Assembly: GCA_964528575.1 (NCBI GenBank)
Contig: CAZGTQ010000270.1
Span: 1 to 64,000 of the forward strand
Source of the DNA: CAZGTQ01 sp964528575
GTDB lineage: Bacteria; Planctomycetota; UBA1135; GCA-002686595
DNA length: 64,000 nt
Direction: 5' to 3'
Shown: positions 1-9,042 of the stretch, piece after piece
Layout: each line of letters begins with the position of its first letter
Numbering within the stretch: the stretch's first letter is position 1
Notes under the pieces: model-generated
The model's database searches: none
What the model saw: only the letters and a program-made list of their open reading frames with translations
What the model was told of the DNA's origin: nothing
Translations under genes and position numbers: made by a program

Positions 1-581
1 CTCGTCGCCGCGCCGATCTCGGCGTCCAAGCCGCCGGCGAGCGTGAAGACGAGCTCCGCGCCCGCGACAGGCTCGCGGCTCTGCGCATCGAGCACGCGAC
101 CGTGGAACGTCGTCGTCGGAGTGAGCTCGACGATCGCCCAGTCCGCCACGACCCAGCGCCAGCGCACATCGCCGTAGCCCCGCGCTTCGACCAGCAGCTC
201 GACCTCGCCGTCCCGCGCGTCGAGCCCGTCCACCGTGCACCAACCGTCGGCGCCGGTCTCGACCGCGGCCGACTCGTGTGTCACGCGCGCGCCCGCGACC
301 GCGCGTCCGTCGAGCACGTCGACCACGCGCACGCGCATCGTCGCTCCGTCGCGCGCTGCGGAGGCCTCGAGCGGCCGCTCGCGCGAGCCGGCAGCCGCTT
401 CCTCGCGCAGGCGCGCAGGGTCGGTCGCCGCGTCCGCCGGCGCGAGCGGGGCGTCGCGACGCGCAACCGCCGTCGCCTCCTGTGGACGAGCGGCTTGCGA
501 GCGGTCGCGCTCGCGCAGCAGGAGCCACGCCGCGAGCGCGACGACGGCGAGCACGACGACGATCGCGAGGGCCTTCCGCAT
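1..581 (-). CDS. Signal-anchored carboxypeptidase-regulatory-like repeat protein (partial, C-terminus beyond window)
   Basis: The gene starts with ATG at 581 and runs off the left edge, leaving 193 codons. Residues 1-22 are a hydrophobic signal-anchor (MRKALAIVVVLAVVALAAWL) followed by a charged RERDRS segment and a low-complexity linker. Two CarbopepD_reg-like units follow, recognisable by RVRVVDVLDGRAVAGARV and TTTFHGRVLDAQSREPVAGA, which match the same places in the next two genes upstream. It is therefore the third member of a tandem paralogous array. The start lies 3 nt after the stop of the gene at 585-2996, so the array is probably one operon with coupled translation. The family fold is a small beta-sandwich often found in envelope proteins; the actual function is unknown. 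Confidence 0.85.
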   Translation of the reverse strand, partial: MRKALAIVVVLAVVALAAWLLLRERDRSQAARPQEATAVARRDAPLAPADAATDPARLREEAAAGSRERPLEASAARDGATMRVRVVDVLDGRAVAGARVTHESAAVETGADGWCTVDGLDARDGEVELLVEARGYGDVRWRWVVADWAIVELTPTTTFHGRVLDAQSREPVAGAELVFTLAGGLDAEIGAAT

Positions 582-584
582 CGC

Positions 585-2996
585 TCAGCGCTCGCTCCAG
601 CTCAGCTCGATCGGCGCGTCGACGTTCGCGCCGATCTCGACGACCGACGGCTCGATCGCGACGGCGTCGTCGTCCGGCTCGAGAACGAAGCGATAGGAGC
701 CCGGCTCGAGGCCGGCGACCTCGGCGACGCCGTCCTCGAAGCGCATCACGCGCCGGCGCAACGAGCCGCCGGGGAAGTGGGGGCCGATCTCCGCGGGCAC
801 GTGCGTCTCGACGAGGAGCACGTTGTGCGACCAGAGCGGCTCGTCCGCCCAGGTGAAGCGCGCGACGAGGCCGTGCTCGAGCTCGAACGTGCGTTGCGTC
901 TCGCCGCGCACCGGGATCGGCACGCCGAGCTCGACGAGCCGCGCGTAACGCTCGTCCGTCGCGCGCAGGTGCACGTCGACGCGACCGGCGGGCAGCTCGA
1001 GGCGCATCCAGCCGCCGGGATCGGGCGTGCGGCGGTGCGTCTCGACGTACTCGGCGGTCGCGTCGGTGCGCCAGAAGAGCGCGAACACGGGGAGCGGCTC
1101 ACCGTTCGCTGCGTCGACGATGCGGTAGAGCAGCTCGCCCGTGAGCGGAAGCACGAAATCCACCCCCGACGTGCCGGGCGCGACGTCGTTGCGCTCGAGA
1201 TCGAACGGGCCGTCCGACGCGCGCACGGTGTACGTCTCGCCCACGTCGACCGCATCGAGCGCGTACGTGCCGTCGTGCTCGGTCGACGTGTGCGCCGAGA
1301 GCGACGCGTCGTGGAGCACGACGGCGACGGTCGGTGCCGGCGAGCCGTCGGCGAACGTGACGCGGCCGGAGATCGGCGCCGCGGGGACGCGGACGTCGAA
1401 ATCGAGCTGGTGCGCGCCGCCCGGCTCGACGAGGAGCTGCGCGCTGCGCTCGACGACCCAGCGCTGTTCGTACAAGAGCCCGAAGCGCGCGTGCACCGTC
1501 ACCGCGCCGGGCTCGACGCCGGCGAGTCGGTAGCGGCCGTCGTACATGTTCACGTGGACGAGCTCGGTGCGCGTCGGACCCTGCCACTCGATCTGCGCCG
1601 CGCACTCCCGTCCGTTCAACGTCAACCGGCCGCAGACCGTCGCGACCGGCTCGGCCGGCTCGAGCGGCTCGAGCCGCACGTCGACCCACGTCGTCGAGCC
1701 TGGGCCGCCGAGCGACGGGACGAGCTGCCTGGCGCGACCGAGCGTCGCGTGCCGCGCGAAGATCTCGACGTGCTCCGCGCCGGGCACGTTCGCGCGCGAG
1801 CGGAAGCGGCCCTGCTCGTCCGTCACGGCGCCGGTATCGAACCGCTCGGGGCCGAGGTACCAGTCCGACTCCAGCATCGCGAGCCACTCGGGGGCGTCGT
1901 CGCGCCGGCGCATCTGCTGGAGCTCCACGGGGTTGCCGCGCACCTCGACGTCGACGCCCGCGACGGGTCGCCCCTCCGCGTCGTGCACCACACCCTCGAC
2001 GAACGCGCCGCGCGGGAGCCGGAGCACGAGCGGGCCACTTCGCGCGAGCTCGTCGGTCGTGAGCTCGACATTCAGGCGGCACCAACCGTCGGCCCACGCT
2101 TCGAGGAAGACGTCGCCGGCGAGCACCGGCACGTCGAACGCGCCGTCGGGCCCGAGCTCGACGGGCTCGTGCCGCACGTGCCGCAATTGCGCGTTCGCGA
2201 TCGGCGCGCCGGTGACGAAGTCGACGACGCGCCCGACGAGGCGGACGCCGCGGCGCAGGCGCAAGTCGCGCTCGACGCGTTCGGTCCGGCGCGGCACGAG
2301 CATCTCGACGAGGCCGGCCGCGTGGTCCGCCGCCGAGAGGCGCACGTCGACGTGAACGGCGATCGGCACGTTCGCGAGCGCGTAGCGGCCGAGCGCGTCG
2401 CTCGTCGCGCGCTCCGGCTCGCAGTCGCCGCAGCCCGGATGCCGGAAGGAGAGCTGCGCGCCGGCGACAGGCGCGCCGCTCGCGTCGTCGAGCACGCGGC
2501 CGACGAGCGTCGTCGCGGGATAGAGCCGCACGACGCGTTCGTCGGCGAGCGGCACGCGCGTCCGCTCGTGGTAGTAGCCGTCGGCATCGATGCTCAGGCC
2601 CGGACGGGACGATCCGTCCAGCCCGCCGAGCTCGCACCAACCGTCTGCGTCGGTCACGCGCAGGTCCGCGTCTCCCTCCAGCGCGACGCGCGCGCCCGCG
2701 ACCGGCCGGCCGTCGAGCTCGTCGACGACGCGCAACCGCAGCGTCGCTCCTTCCGGCGGCACCCCATCCTCGTCGCGCTCGCGTTGCGGCGACGTCGGCG
2801 CGTCGGCCACGACCGCCGAAGTCCGCTCGCGCGCCTGCGCCTCGCCGGGGTCCACGAGCTCCGCGCCCGCCCGCTCGACCGACGACGCGGCGTCGGGTCG
2901 AGCGAGCGTCGAGCGGTCGCGCTCGCTCAGCGCGAGCAGCACCGCGAGCGCGGCGACGCAGAGCACGAGCAGGAGCACGACGACGACGTTGCGCAT
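585..2996 (-). CDS. Signal-anchored carboxypeptidase-regulatory-like repeat protein, array member 2
   Basis: 803 residues. Residues 1-23 are hydrophobic with a short charged flank (LSERDRS), read as an uncleaved anchor or signal peptide, then a Pro/Ala/Glu-rich linker to about residue 85. The rest is a string of beta-sandwich units with the CarbopepD_reg signature (for example LRLRVVDELDGRPVAGARV near residue 86, then TTLVGRVLDDASGAPVAGA, VRLVGRVVDFVTGAPIANA and FVEGVVHDAEGRPVAGVDV). No protease or other catalytic motif is visible. It is clearly paralogous to the genes on either side: unit order, linker and the C-terminal ending (WSER versus RGSER) all match. Probably a surface or periplasmic structural or binding protein; the role is not known. 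Confidence 0.9.
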   Translation of the reverse strand: MRNVVVVLLLVLCVAALAVLLALSERDRSTLARPDAASSVERAGAELVDPGEAQARERTSAVVADAPTSPQRERDEDGVPPEGATLRLRVVDELDGRPVAGARVALEGDADLRVTDADGWCELGGLDGSSRPGLSIDADGYYHERTRVPLADERVVRLYPATTLVGRVLDDASGAPVAGAQLSFRHPGCGDCEPERATSDALGRYALANVPIAVHVDVRLSAADHAAGLVEMLVPRRTERVERDLRLRRGVRLVGRVVDFVTGAPIANAQLRHVRHEPVELGPDGAFDVPVLAGDVFLEAWADGWCRLNVELTTDELARSGPLVLRLPRGAFVEGVVHDAEGRPVAGVDVEVRGNPVELQQMRRRDDAPEWLAMLESDWYLGPERFDTGAVTDEQGRFRSRANVPGAEHVEIFARHATLGRARQLVPSLGGPGSTTWVDVRLEPLEPAEPVATVCGRLTLNGRECAAQIEWQGPTRTELVHVNMYDGRYRLAGVEPGAVTVHARFGLLYEQRWVVERSAQLLVEPGGAHQLDFDVRVPAAPISGRVTFADGSPAPTVAVVLHDASLSAHTSTEHDGTYALDAVDVGETYTVRASDGPFDLERNDVAPGTSGVDFVLPLTGELLYRIVDAANGEPLPVFALFWRTDATAEYVETHRRTPDPGGWMRLELPAGRVDVHLRATDERYARLVELGVPIPVRGETQRTFELEHGLVARFTWADEPLWSHNVLLVETHVPAEIGPHFPGGSLRRRVMRFEDGVAEVAGLEPGSYRFVLEPDDDAVAIEPSVVEIGANVDAPIELSWSER

Positions 2997-2999
2997 CGC

Positions 3000-5417
3000 T
3001 CAGCGCTCGCTCCCGCGCAGGACGATCGGCAGGTCCATTCCCGCGCGCAGCTCGACCGTCGCCGGCTCGATGACGACGTTCTCGAGCGAGCTCGCGACGC
3101 GGTACGTACCCGGCGCGAGTCCGCGCAGCTCGGCGCGGCCGTCCGAACCGAAGTACGCGCGCAGGTCGGAGCCGCCCCAGAGCGGGAGCTGGTCCTCGGC
3201 GGCGCGCTCGGGGACGAGGTCGAGCGCGACCTCGGGCGCGTCGCCGGCGGCCCACGCGAACGTCACGTCGAGCCCGGGCTCGAGCTCGAACGTGCGCAAC
3301 GTGCTCGCGTCCGCGCGGATCGGGATCGCGGGCGCGGCGAGCGAAACGTAGCCGAGGCGCGTCGCGCGCACGACGACGTCGAGGCTGCCGGCCGGGAACG
3401 GCGCGTGGAGCCAACCCTCCGCGTCGGGCGCGCGACCGGCGAACCGGTCGCGCGACTCCTCGAACGCGCCCCCGCCGTGCATGCGCCAGTAGAGCTCGAA
3501 GCGCTCGACCGGCTCTTTCGTGCGCGCGTCGACGACGCGGTAGACGAGTTCGCCGAGGCGGGGGAGCACGAGATCGACGCCGCTCGTGCCCGCGAGCACG
3601 TCCGACAGCGAGACCGAGAGCGGGCCGTGCGAGACGCTGACGAAGAAGCGCGCGCCGACGTCGGGCACGGTCGCGGACCAGTGCCCGCCGTCGTCCGTCG
3701 TCGGGTAGACGATCGCCGCCGCGCGGCTCGCGACGCCGACACGCACGTTCGGCGCGGGCGCGCCGTCGTCGAAGAGCACGCGGCCGGAGATCGTCGCCTC
3801 GGCGATGGCCCCGTCGAAGTCCTGCACGAGCGCGGCGCCCGCGGCGAGCTCCACCGTCGCCGTCTGCTCGACGAGCGACTGACCCAATTGCGCGCCCGCG
3901 ATCTGCGCCCGGAGCGTCACGTGGCCCGCCTCGACCTTCTCGAGTCGATAGGCGCCGCCGTGGAACGCGAGCGCCCTCCCCCTGCGCGTCGCGCCTTCCC
4001 ACGTCACGGTGCCGAACGCGGGCCGTCCGTTCAGCGCGAGTCGTCCGCTCACGCTCCCCGATGCGATGCGCGGCGCGAGCTCGAGCTCGACCCACGTCGT
4101 CGACCCGGGGTCGCCGAGCCGCTGCTCGACGTGGTGCTGCAGCGGCTCGAACGCTTCGTGGTGGACCGAGACGACGAGCTCGGGCGCTCCGGGCACGTGC
4201 GCGCGCGAGCGGAAGCGGCCTTCGGCGTCCGTGACGGTCGCGGTGGCACGGTCTTCGGACTCGATCCTCCAGCCGTCGGGCAGCGCGCCCAGCCAGTGGG
4301 GAAGGGGCGCGCCGGGCGCCCGCGGCCTCATCCACCAGTACGCCTCCGCGTCGACGTCGACGCGCGCGCCCGCGACCGGAGCGCCTGTTCGGTCCCGCAC
4401 GACGCCCTCGACGCGCGCGCCGCGCACCAAGCGCAGGACGAGCGGCGGCCCCGTCGCGAGCTCGCTGGGATCGAGCGACACGACGAGCGCACAGAAGCTC
4501 GCGGCGTCGACCACGAACGAGAGCGCGCCTTCATACGCGCTCGGCAGCATCGGCACCTCGAACCGACCGTCGTCGCCGGCGACGGTCAGCTCGGCGCCCG
4601 TGCGGCCCCGATCGGAGATGCGAGCGAGGGCGATCGCCATGCCCGTCTCGAAGTCGACGACTCGGCCGGCGACCCGCACGCCGCGCCGCAGCACGACGTC
4701 GTGCTCGACCCGCTCCGCTCGCTCGCGCAGCTCCAACGTGACGGCGTCGGTCGGAAAGCCCGCAGCCGAGACCGCGAGCACGAGCGGCTGGCCGACCGCG
4801 ACCTCGAGGCGATAACCTCCCTCGCCCGTGACGACCTCGCGCGGCTCGCCGTCGTCGTGGTACACGTTCCGGTAGGACACGACCGCGCCCACGAGCGGCG
4901 AGCGATCCGCCCCGTCCAGCACGCGACCGACGAGCGTCGTCGTCGGAGCGAGCTGCACCGTGTGCTCGTCCGCCCACGAGTAGGTGGCGCGCCGGCGCTC
5001 GTAGCCGGACGCATCGATCCGCAGCTCGAGCTCGTCCAGCCGCTCCGGCAGCCCCGCGAGCGTGCACCAGCCGTGCGCGTCCGTCTCGGCATCGAGCGGC
5101 GCCTGAGGGCTCGCGACGCGCGCGTTCGGGATCGGTGATCCGTCCAACGCGTCGAGCACGCGCACCCGGGTGCTCCCACCCGGCGGCGGGGCGCTCGCTT
5201 GCTCCGCAGCCGCGGGCTGCGCAGGCACGCGCGCCGAGCGGTCGGCGTCCCCGCTCGTCTGCGCCGGCGGCACGAGCTCGGTGGAGGCGGACGCCGCAGA
5301 GCGCTCGCTCCCGGGCGACGCGGGCGGGAGCTCTCCGGCTCCCCGCTCGCGCAGCGCGAGCACAGCGACGAGCGCGACGATTCCGAGGGCGAGCAGTGCG
5401 GCGAGCGGCTTTCGCAT
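3000..5417 (-). CDS. Signal-anchored carboxypeptidase-regulatory-like repeat protein, array member 1
   Basis: 805 residues and the first gene of the three-gene array. A good ribosome binding site (GGAGG) lies 7 nt before the ATG at 5417, which the downstream members lack, suggesting they are translated by coupling. Residues 1-22 form the signal-anchor (MRKPLAALLALGIVALVAVL) followed by RERG and a Pro/Ala/Ser linker. The remainder is repeated CarbopepD_reg-like units (TRVRVLDALDGSPIPNARV near 83, TTLVGRVLDGADRSPLVGA, VRVAGRVVDFETGMAIALA, ARVEGVVRDRTGAPVAGARV). It diverges from the gene at 5525 across 107 bp that must hold both promoters. Function unknown; an envelope location is inferred from the N-terminus and fold. 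Confidence 0.9.
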   Translation of the reverse strand: MRKPLAALLALGIVALVAVLALRERGAGELPPASPGSERSAASASTELVPPAQTSGDADRSARVPAQPAAAEQASAPPPGGSTRVRVLDALDGSPIPNARVASPQAPLDAETDAHGWCTLAGLPERLDELELRIDASGYERRRATYSWADEHTVQLAPTTTLVGRVLDGADRSPLVGAVVSYRNVYHDDGEPREVVTGEGGYRLEVAVGQPLVLAVSAAGFPTDAVTLELRERAERVEHDVVLRRGVRVAGRVVDFETGMAIALARISDRGRTGAELTVAGDDGRFEVPMLPSAYEGALSFVVDAASFCALVVSLDPSELATGPPLVLRLVRGARVEGVVRDRTGAPVAGARVDVDAEAYWWMRPRAPGAPLPHWLGALPDGWRIESEDRATATVTDAEGRFRSRAHVPGAPELVVSVHHEAFEPLQHHVEQRLGDPGSTTWVELELAPRIASGSVSGRLALNGRPAFGTVTWEGATRRGRALAFHGGAYRLEKVEAGHVTLRAQIAGAQLGQSLVEQTATVELAAGAALVQDFDGAIAEATISGRVLFDDGAPAPNVRVGVASRAAAIVYPTTDDGGHWSATVPDVGARFFVSVSHGPLSVSLSDVLAGTSGVDLVLPRLGELVYRVVDARTKEPVERFELYWRMHGGGAFEESRDRFAGRAPDAEGWLHAPFPAGSLDVVVRATRLGYVSLAAPAIPIRADASTLRTFELEPGLDVTFAWAAGDAPEVALDLVPERAAEDQLPLWGGSDLRAYFGSDGRAELRGLAPGTYRVASSLENVVIEPATVELRAGMDLPIVLRGSER

Positions 5418-5524
5418 CGATGCGCCTCCCCGACGAGTATCGAGGCCGCCGGCCGAGGATACGCGGCACGTGGTCGTTGTGGAATCGCGCCCGTGGCCGT
5501 ATCACGGAGACCGGAGGTCCCGCC

Positions 5525-6712
5525 ATGCTGCGTGCTCTCGCGATCGCGACTACGCTCATCCTCGGCGCGCAGGACGAGAAGGCGCGCCTCGTCGGACGGC
5601 TCGAAGGGCCGGCCGGCGCCACGTTCGAGCGGATCGCGCTGCGCATCGTTCCGCTCTTCAGATCGCCCGACGAAAGTCTGCTCACGCGCGCGAACGCCGA
5701 CGGCACGTTCCGCTTCGACGATCTCGACACCGGCACCTATCGGCTCTACCTCGAGTCGCACGGGGAACCGTTGCCGAAGGGCGTCCTACCCCCGCCGGGT
5801 CGCGCGCCTCGTCGTCTTCTGAAGACGTTCCCGCTGATTCGGGGTACGGACGCGAGCGCATTCGACGCGTCCGCGTACGAGCGCGGCGAGCTGACGGTGC
5901 GCGTGCGCGTCTTGGGTGCGAACGACGAGCCGTTGCTCGTCGCCCCGTACGAGCTGGACGAGGACGGCTCGCCCGGCGCCGCGCGCGAGCTCGGGCTCGT
6001 TGGCGCCGACGGCGTCGCGCGGCTGCGGCTCTTCCCCGGCCGCTGGCAGATCGTCGTGCGCTCCGCGAGCGCGAGCTGGCGCTATCAGGTCGACGAGCCG
6101 ATCACGATCGCGCCGGGCGAGCGAATCGAGCGCGACGTCGCGTTCCCGATCGTCGAGCGGAACGTCCGCTGCGTCGCGAAGACGTCGGGCCTCCCGCTCG
6201 TCTTGCACCGCATCGAGCGGATCCTGCCGGCGCCGGGCGGCGCGACCGACGTCCTGTGGACGAACGACCAGGGCGAGCTCGTCCTGCGCGCGCCGCCGGG
6301 ATCGTTCGAGCTGCGCTGGCTCGACTGCGGGACGGTCTGGGATCTCGTCACGGATACCTCCATCGCGCGCAACGCACCGGTCACGTGGACCGTCGAGGGC
6401 CCGACTCGATCCACGGTCGAGCTGCGCTCGGCGCGCGAGAAGGGGCCCTGGCCCGCCGCGCTGCGCGTTGTCGCGGCGGCGGACGCGACGCCGCTCGCAA
6501 CGCGCGCGATCGAGCTCGAGTACCCGATCACCGGCGGCACGCACCGCCGCGTCTTCGTCACGGATGCAAGCGGTCGCCTCGATCTCGTCTTCTGGCCGTG
6601 CACGGTGCGCGTGCGCGCGCTCGAAGACGCCGGCGCGCCGGCGAGCGACTGGGCCGACGTGCATTGGCGAGCGAACGGCCCAGAGACGAACGTGGTCGCG
6701 CTCGACGTGTGA
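5525..6712 (+). CDS. Secreted hypothetical protein with carboxypeptidase-regulatory-like folds
   Basis: 395 residues. The ATG at 5525 is preceded by GGAGGT at 5513-5518 (6 nt spacing), and the protein begins with a short hydrophobic leader (MLRALAIATTLILGA), so I prefer it over the longer open frame that starts upstream in the divergent promoter region. The first domain after the leader (RLVGRLEGPAGATFERIAL ... DGTFRFDDLDTGTYRLY) resembles the beta-sandwich units of the divergent array at 1-5417; at least two further all-beta segments follow. It shares the 107-bp intergenic region with that array and may be co-regulated with it. No catalytic motif is visible and I recognise no family beyond the fold type. 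Confidence 0.8.
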   Translation: MLRALAIATTLILGAQDEKARLVGRLEGPAGATFERIALRIVPLFRSPDESLLTRANADGTFRFDDLDTGTYRLYLESHGEPLPKGVLPPPGRAPRRLLKTFPLIRGTDASAFDASAYERGELTVRVRVLGANDEPLLVAPYELDEDGSPGAARELGLVGADGVARLRLFPGRWQIVVRSASASWRYQVDEPITIAPGERIERDVAFPIVERNVRCVAKTSGLPLVLHRIERILPAPGGATDVLWTNDQGELVLRAPPGSFELRWLDCGTVWDLVTDTSIARNAPVTWTVEGPTRSTVELRSAREKGPWPAALRVVAAADATPLATRAIELEYPITGGTHRRVFVTDASGRLDLVFWPCTVRVRALEDAGAPASDWADVHWRANGPETNVVALDV

Positions 6713-6716
6713 CGCG

Positions 6717-6971
6717 TCAGCGCAGCTCGATCAGCAGCATGCCCTCTTCGACGAGCGGCAGGACTGCGTCGAGCACCGCGTAGGCGTCGGCCCAGGTGGC
6801 GCCAGGGCCGCTCGTGATCACGACGCGGGGGACGTCGCGCTCGACCTCGGCGGCGATGCTGCGGGCGATCGGGTCGAGGTCGTTCGTCGCGAGGTCGAAC
6901 GCTCGGTAGCGCGGCTCGGTCGCCTGGATCGCGAGCGAGATGCGCGGGATGCCGTCGGAAGCTGTCCCCAC
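6717..6971 (-). CDS. Short hypothetical protein, probably 5'-frameshifted
   Basis: In this frame the convincing protein sequence extends upstream of the only available start, GTG at 6971: residues ending in ALPFYEPKDV can be read back to about 7050, where a TGA blocks the frame. One frame over, an ATG at 7053 with AGGA five bases before it gives MKWYERE and then turns into Arg/Pro-rich nonsense. A single-base change near 7030 would join the two into a protein of about 112 residues ending VEEGMLLIELR. Either this is a sequencing or biological frameshift or a GTG-started 84-residue protein. No family recognised. Its stop is 4 nt from the stop of the gene at 5525-6712. Confidence 0.5.
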   Translation of the reverse strand: MGTASDGIPRISLAIQATEPRYRAFDLATNDLDPIARSIAAEVERDVPRVVITSGPGATWADAYAVLDAVLPLVEEGMLLIELR

Positions 6972-7115
6972 GTCCTTGGGCTCGTAGAACGGGAGCGCGC
7001 CCTTCCACGGCGGGAACGCCGTGCGGGCGGGGCTCGCGCTCGTACCACTTCATCGATCCTGCGGTTTCGAGCGTAGCCGGCGCGCACGGCGCCCGCTAGC
7101 CAGGGCGAGCAGCCC

Positions 7116-7928
7116 ATGGGCGCGCTTCTCACTCTCGCCGCCGTCGTCGCGGCCGTGCAAGCTCCCACGACGGTCGAACGGCCGCTCGACCGAGCGTCGG
7201 TCGAGCGGATCCTCGACGCGGCACTCGAGGTCGAGCGTGCGCACGTCGACCACGCGCTCGTCCGGCGCGCGGTCGATCGCGCGGCGGACGCCGGCTACGA
7301 GGAGCTCCGGCCGCGGCTGCGCGCGGTGAGCGAGCGCGCCGAGGCCGATGCCCAGTTGCTCCCGACGCTTCACGCGCTGTGGCGGCTCGGCGAGCCGCTG
7401 GAGTGGTTCGAAGAGCTCGCCTCCGGCGAAGATCCGACGCGCGCGCGGACAGCCTTCGTCGCGCTCTCGTGGCGCGCGGAGCCCGAGCGGCTCGAGCACT
7501 ACGATCGGTTCGCATTCGAGCTCGGCGTGTGGTCGGGCGTCGAGCACGCCGCCGCGCTGCGCCGCGAGGTCGAGTCGCTCGGGACGCCGCGCGCGAAGAT
7601 CGAACGGTTGTGGGTGCCCGTGGGACAGGGCTTCCGCGCGCGCGTCGAGGATTCTATCTCGGGGTTCGACGTGCTGCCTCGGGAGTGGTACGTCGTCGAG
7701 CTCGAGTACGGGCGCTACTCCGCGTCCGCCGTGTGGGCGCAGGAGACGCTGCGCGCGCTGTCCGCCGCGCACCCCGCCGACGCGGTCCTGTCGCTCGAGG
7801 CGATCGAACGCGCGCCGCTGCGGCGCGAGCACGACCCGCGGCTCGAGGAGCGGCTGTTGCACTCCTACCGCTCCTACCTCGCGACGTTCCTCGCCGAGCC
7901 CGCGCGCCGACTCCTGCGCGACGCGTAG
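7116..7928 (+). CDS. Hypothetical exported helical protein
   Basis: 270 residues starting MGALLTLAAVVAAVQA, a short hydrophobic leader consistent with a signal peptide. The body is rich in Ala, Glu, Arg and Leu with predicted amphipathic helices and few Gly or Pro, reminiscent of helical-repeat proteins, but I see no definite TPR or HEAT consensus. One Trp/Tyr-rich stretch (DVLPREWYVVELEYGRYSAS, around residues 188-207) suggests a small globular insert. It is convergent with the sigma factor at 7933-8502, with only 4 nt between stops. I do not recognise the family. Confidence 0.7.
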   Translation: MGALLTLAAVVAAVQAPTTVERPLDRASVERILDAALEVERAHVDHALVRRAVDRAADAGYEELRPRLRAVSERAEADAQLLPTLHALWRLGEPLEWFEELASGEDPTRARTAFVALSWRAEPERLEHYDRFAFELGVWSGVEHAAALRREVESLGTPRAKIERLWVPVGQGFRARVEDSISGFDVLPREWYVVELEYGRYSASAVWAQETLRALSAAHPADAVLSLEAIERAPLRREHDPRLEERLLHSYRSYLATFLAEPARRLLRDA

Positions 7929-7932
7929 CGCG

Positions 7933-8502
7933 CTACCACACGTCCTCCATCACCGGCAGCAGCTCGCGCAGCCGCGCGAGCAGCCGCTTCTTCGCGAGGT
8001 ACACCGCGTTCGGCGTCGTGCCGAGCGAGCGCGCGACCTCGTCGGCCGGCTCGTCCTCGAGCGCGAAGCGGCGGAACGCCTCGAACGTCTCGGGGCGCAC
8101 CTCGCGGCGGAGCTGCTCCATGCAGTCGCGCAGGATCGCCTCGCGCCACTCGCGGTCCCAGAGCGCCTCGACGTCGTCGGGAGCGGGGAGCGCGTCCGCG
8201 CTCGCGCCGTCGCGGGCAGGCGCCGGCTTGCGCAGATGCGTGCGCAGCGTGTTGCGGGCGATGCCGAACAGCCACGAGCGCAGCCGGCCCTTCTCGCGGT
8301 CGAAGCGGCCCTCGCAGTACGCGCGCGAGAACGCGAGCAGCGTCGTCTGCGCGAAGTCCTCCGCGTCGTCGTCCGCGAGCCCCGCGCGGCGGCCGAAGCC
8401 GACGATCAGCGGCCGGTAGCGCTCGACGTAGAGGCGCCAGACCGAGCGGTCGCCGTCGCGCAGGCCCTGCAGGAGCGCCGTGCTCGTCACCGTGAGACGC
8501 AT
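7933..8502 (-). CDS. RNA polymerase sigma-70 factor, ECF type
   Basis: 189 residues, a typical ECF length. Region 2 spans about residues 12-90 (DGDRSVWRLYVERYRPLI, then AEDFAQTTLLAFSRAY and the core-binding/-10 helix SWLFGIARNTLRTHLRK). Region 4 is near residues 125-182, with the helix-turn-helix DEVARSLGTTPNAVYLAKKR. It would direct RNA polymerase to a specific promoter set. Unlike two other sigma factors in this window it has no adjacent kinase or anti-sigma gene, so its control is not evident. Its start faces the VOC gene at 8556 across 53 bp. Confidence 0.92.
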   Translation of the reverse strand: MRLTVTSTALLQGLRDGDRSVWRLYVERYRPLIVGFGRRAGLADDDAEDFAQTTLLAFSRAYCEGRFDREKGRLRSWLFGIARNTLRTHLRKPAPARDGASADALPAPDDVEALWDREWREAILRDCMEQLRREVRPETFEAFRRFALEDEPADEVARSLGTTPNAVYLAKKRLLARLRELLPVMEDVW

Positions 8503-8555
8503 CGGCTCGCGAGTCTAACTGGCCGCGCGCGCGCGCGTTTGGTACGGCTCTCGTC

Positions 8556-9038
8556 ATGGCGAAGAGCGAACGACCGTTCCGGATCCTCGGCGTGCAGCAG
8601 ATCGCGATCGGCGGCCTCGACAAGGGCGCGCTGCGCCGTTTTTGGGTCGACACGCTGGGCCTCGAGCCGAAGGGGAGCTTCCGCGACGAGGTCCAGAACG
8701 TCGACGAAGACGTCCTCGCTCTCGGCATCGGCCCGCATGCGGTCGAGATCGACCTGATGCAGCCGATCGACCCCGAGCGCAGCCCGCGCGTCCACGTCCC
8801 GCCGCTCAACCACCTCGGCCTGTGGGTCGACGACCTGCGCGCGGCGGTGCGCTGGCTCGAGGCCGCGGGCGTGCGCTTCACCCCCGGCGGCATCCGGCCG
8901 GGCGCCGCGGGACACGACGTCTGCTTCATCCACCCCAAGGGCAGCGAGAGCGCGCCGCAAGGCGCCGAGGGCGTGCTCGTCGAGCTCGTCCAGGCGCCGC
9001 CGGAAGTGGTCGCGGCCCTGGCGCCGCGCCCGGGCTGA
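8556..9038 (+). CDS. VOC superfamily protein, methylmalonyl-CoA-epimerase-like
   Basis: 160 residues with the paired beta-alpha-beta-beta-beta modules of the vicinal oxygen chelate (glyoxalase/bleomycin resistance) family. Module 1 begins ILGVQQIAIGG and module 2 begins LNHLGLWVDDL (His86). The C-terminal GVLVELVQAPP supplies the usual metal-ligand Glu143, and VCFIHPKGS resembles the segment of methylmalonyl-CoA epimerases. The first metal-binding His of the family is Gln here (Gln15 in VQQIAI). Methylmalonyl-CoA epimerase, another lyase or epimerase, or a binding-only VOC protein are all possible; no propionate-pathway genes are nearby to decide. Confidence 0.8.
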   Translation: MAKSERPFRILGVQQIAIGGLDKGALRRFWVDTLGLEPKGSFRDEVQNVDEDVLALGIGPHAVEIDLMQPIDPERSPRVHVPPLNHLGLWVDDLRAAVRWLEAAGVRFTPGGIRPGAAGHDVCFIHPKGSESAPQGAEGVLVELVQAPPEVVAALAPRPG

Positions 9039-9042
9039 CGGC

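Noticed and set aside
102..5138. Very long plus-strand open frame (about 1678 codons) opposite the three array genes
   Set aside because: Arg/Asp/Ala-rich translation without domains; it is the complement of well-supported minus-strand genes and arises from GC-biased codon usage.
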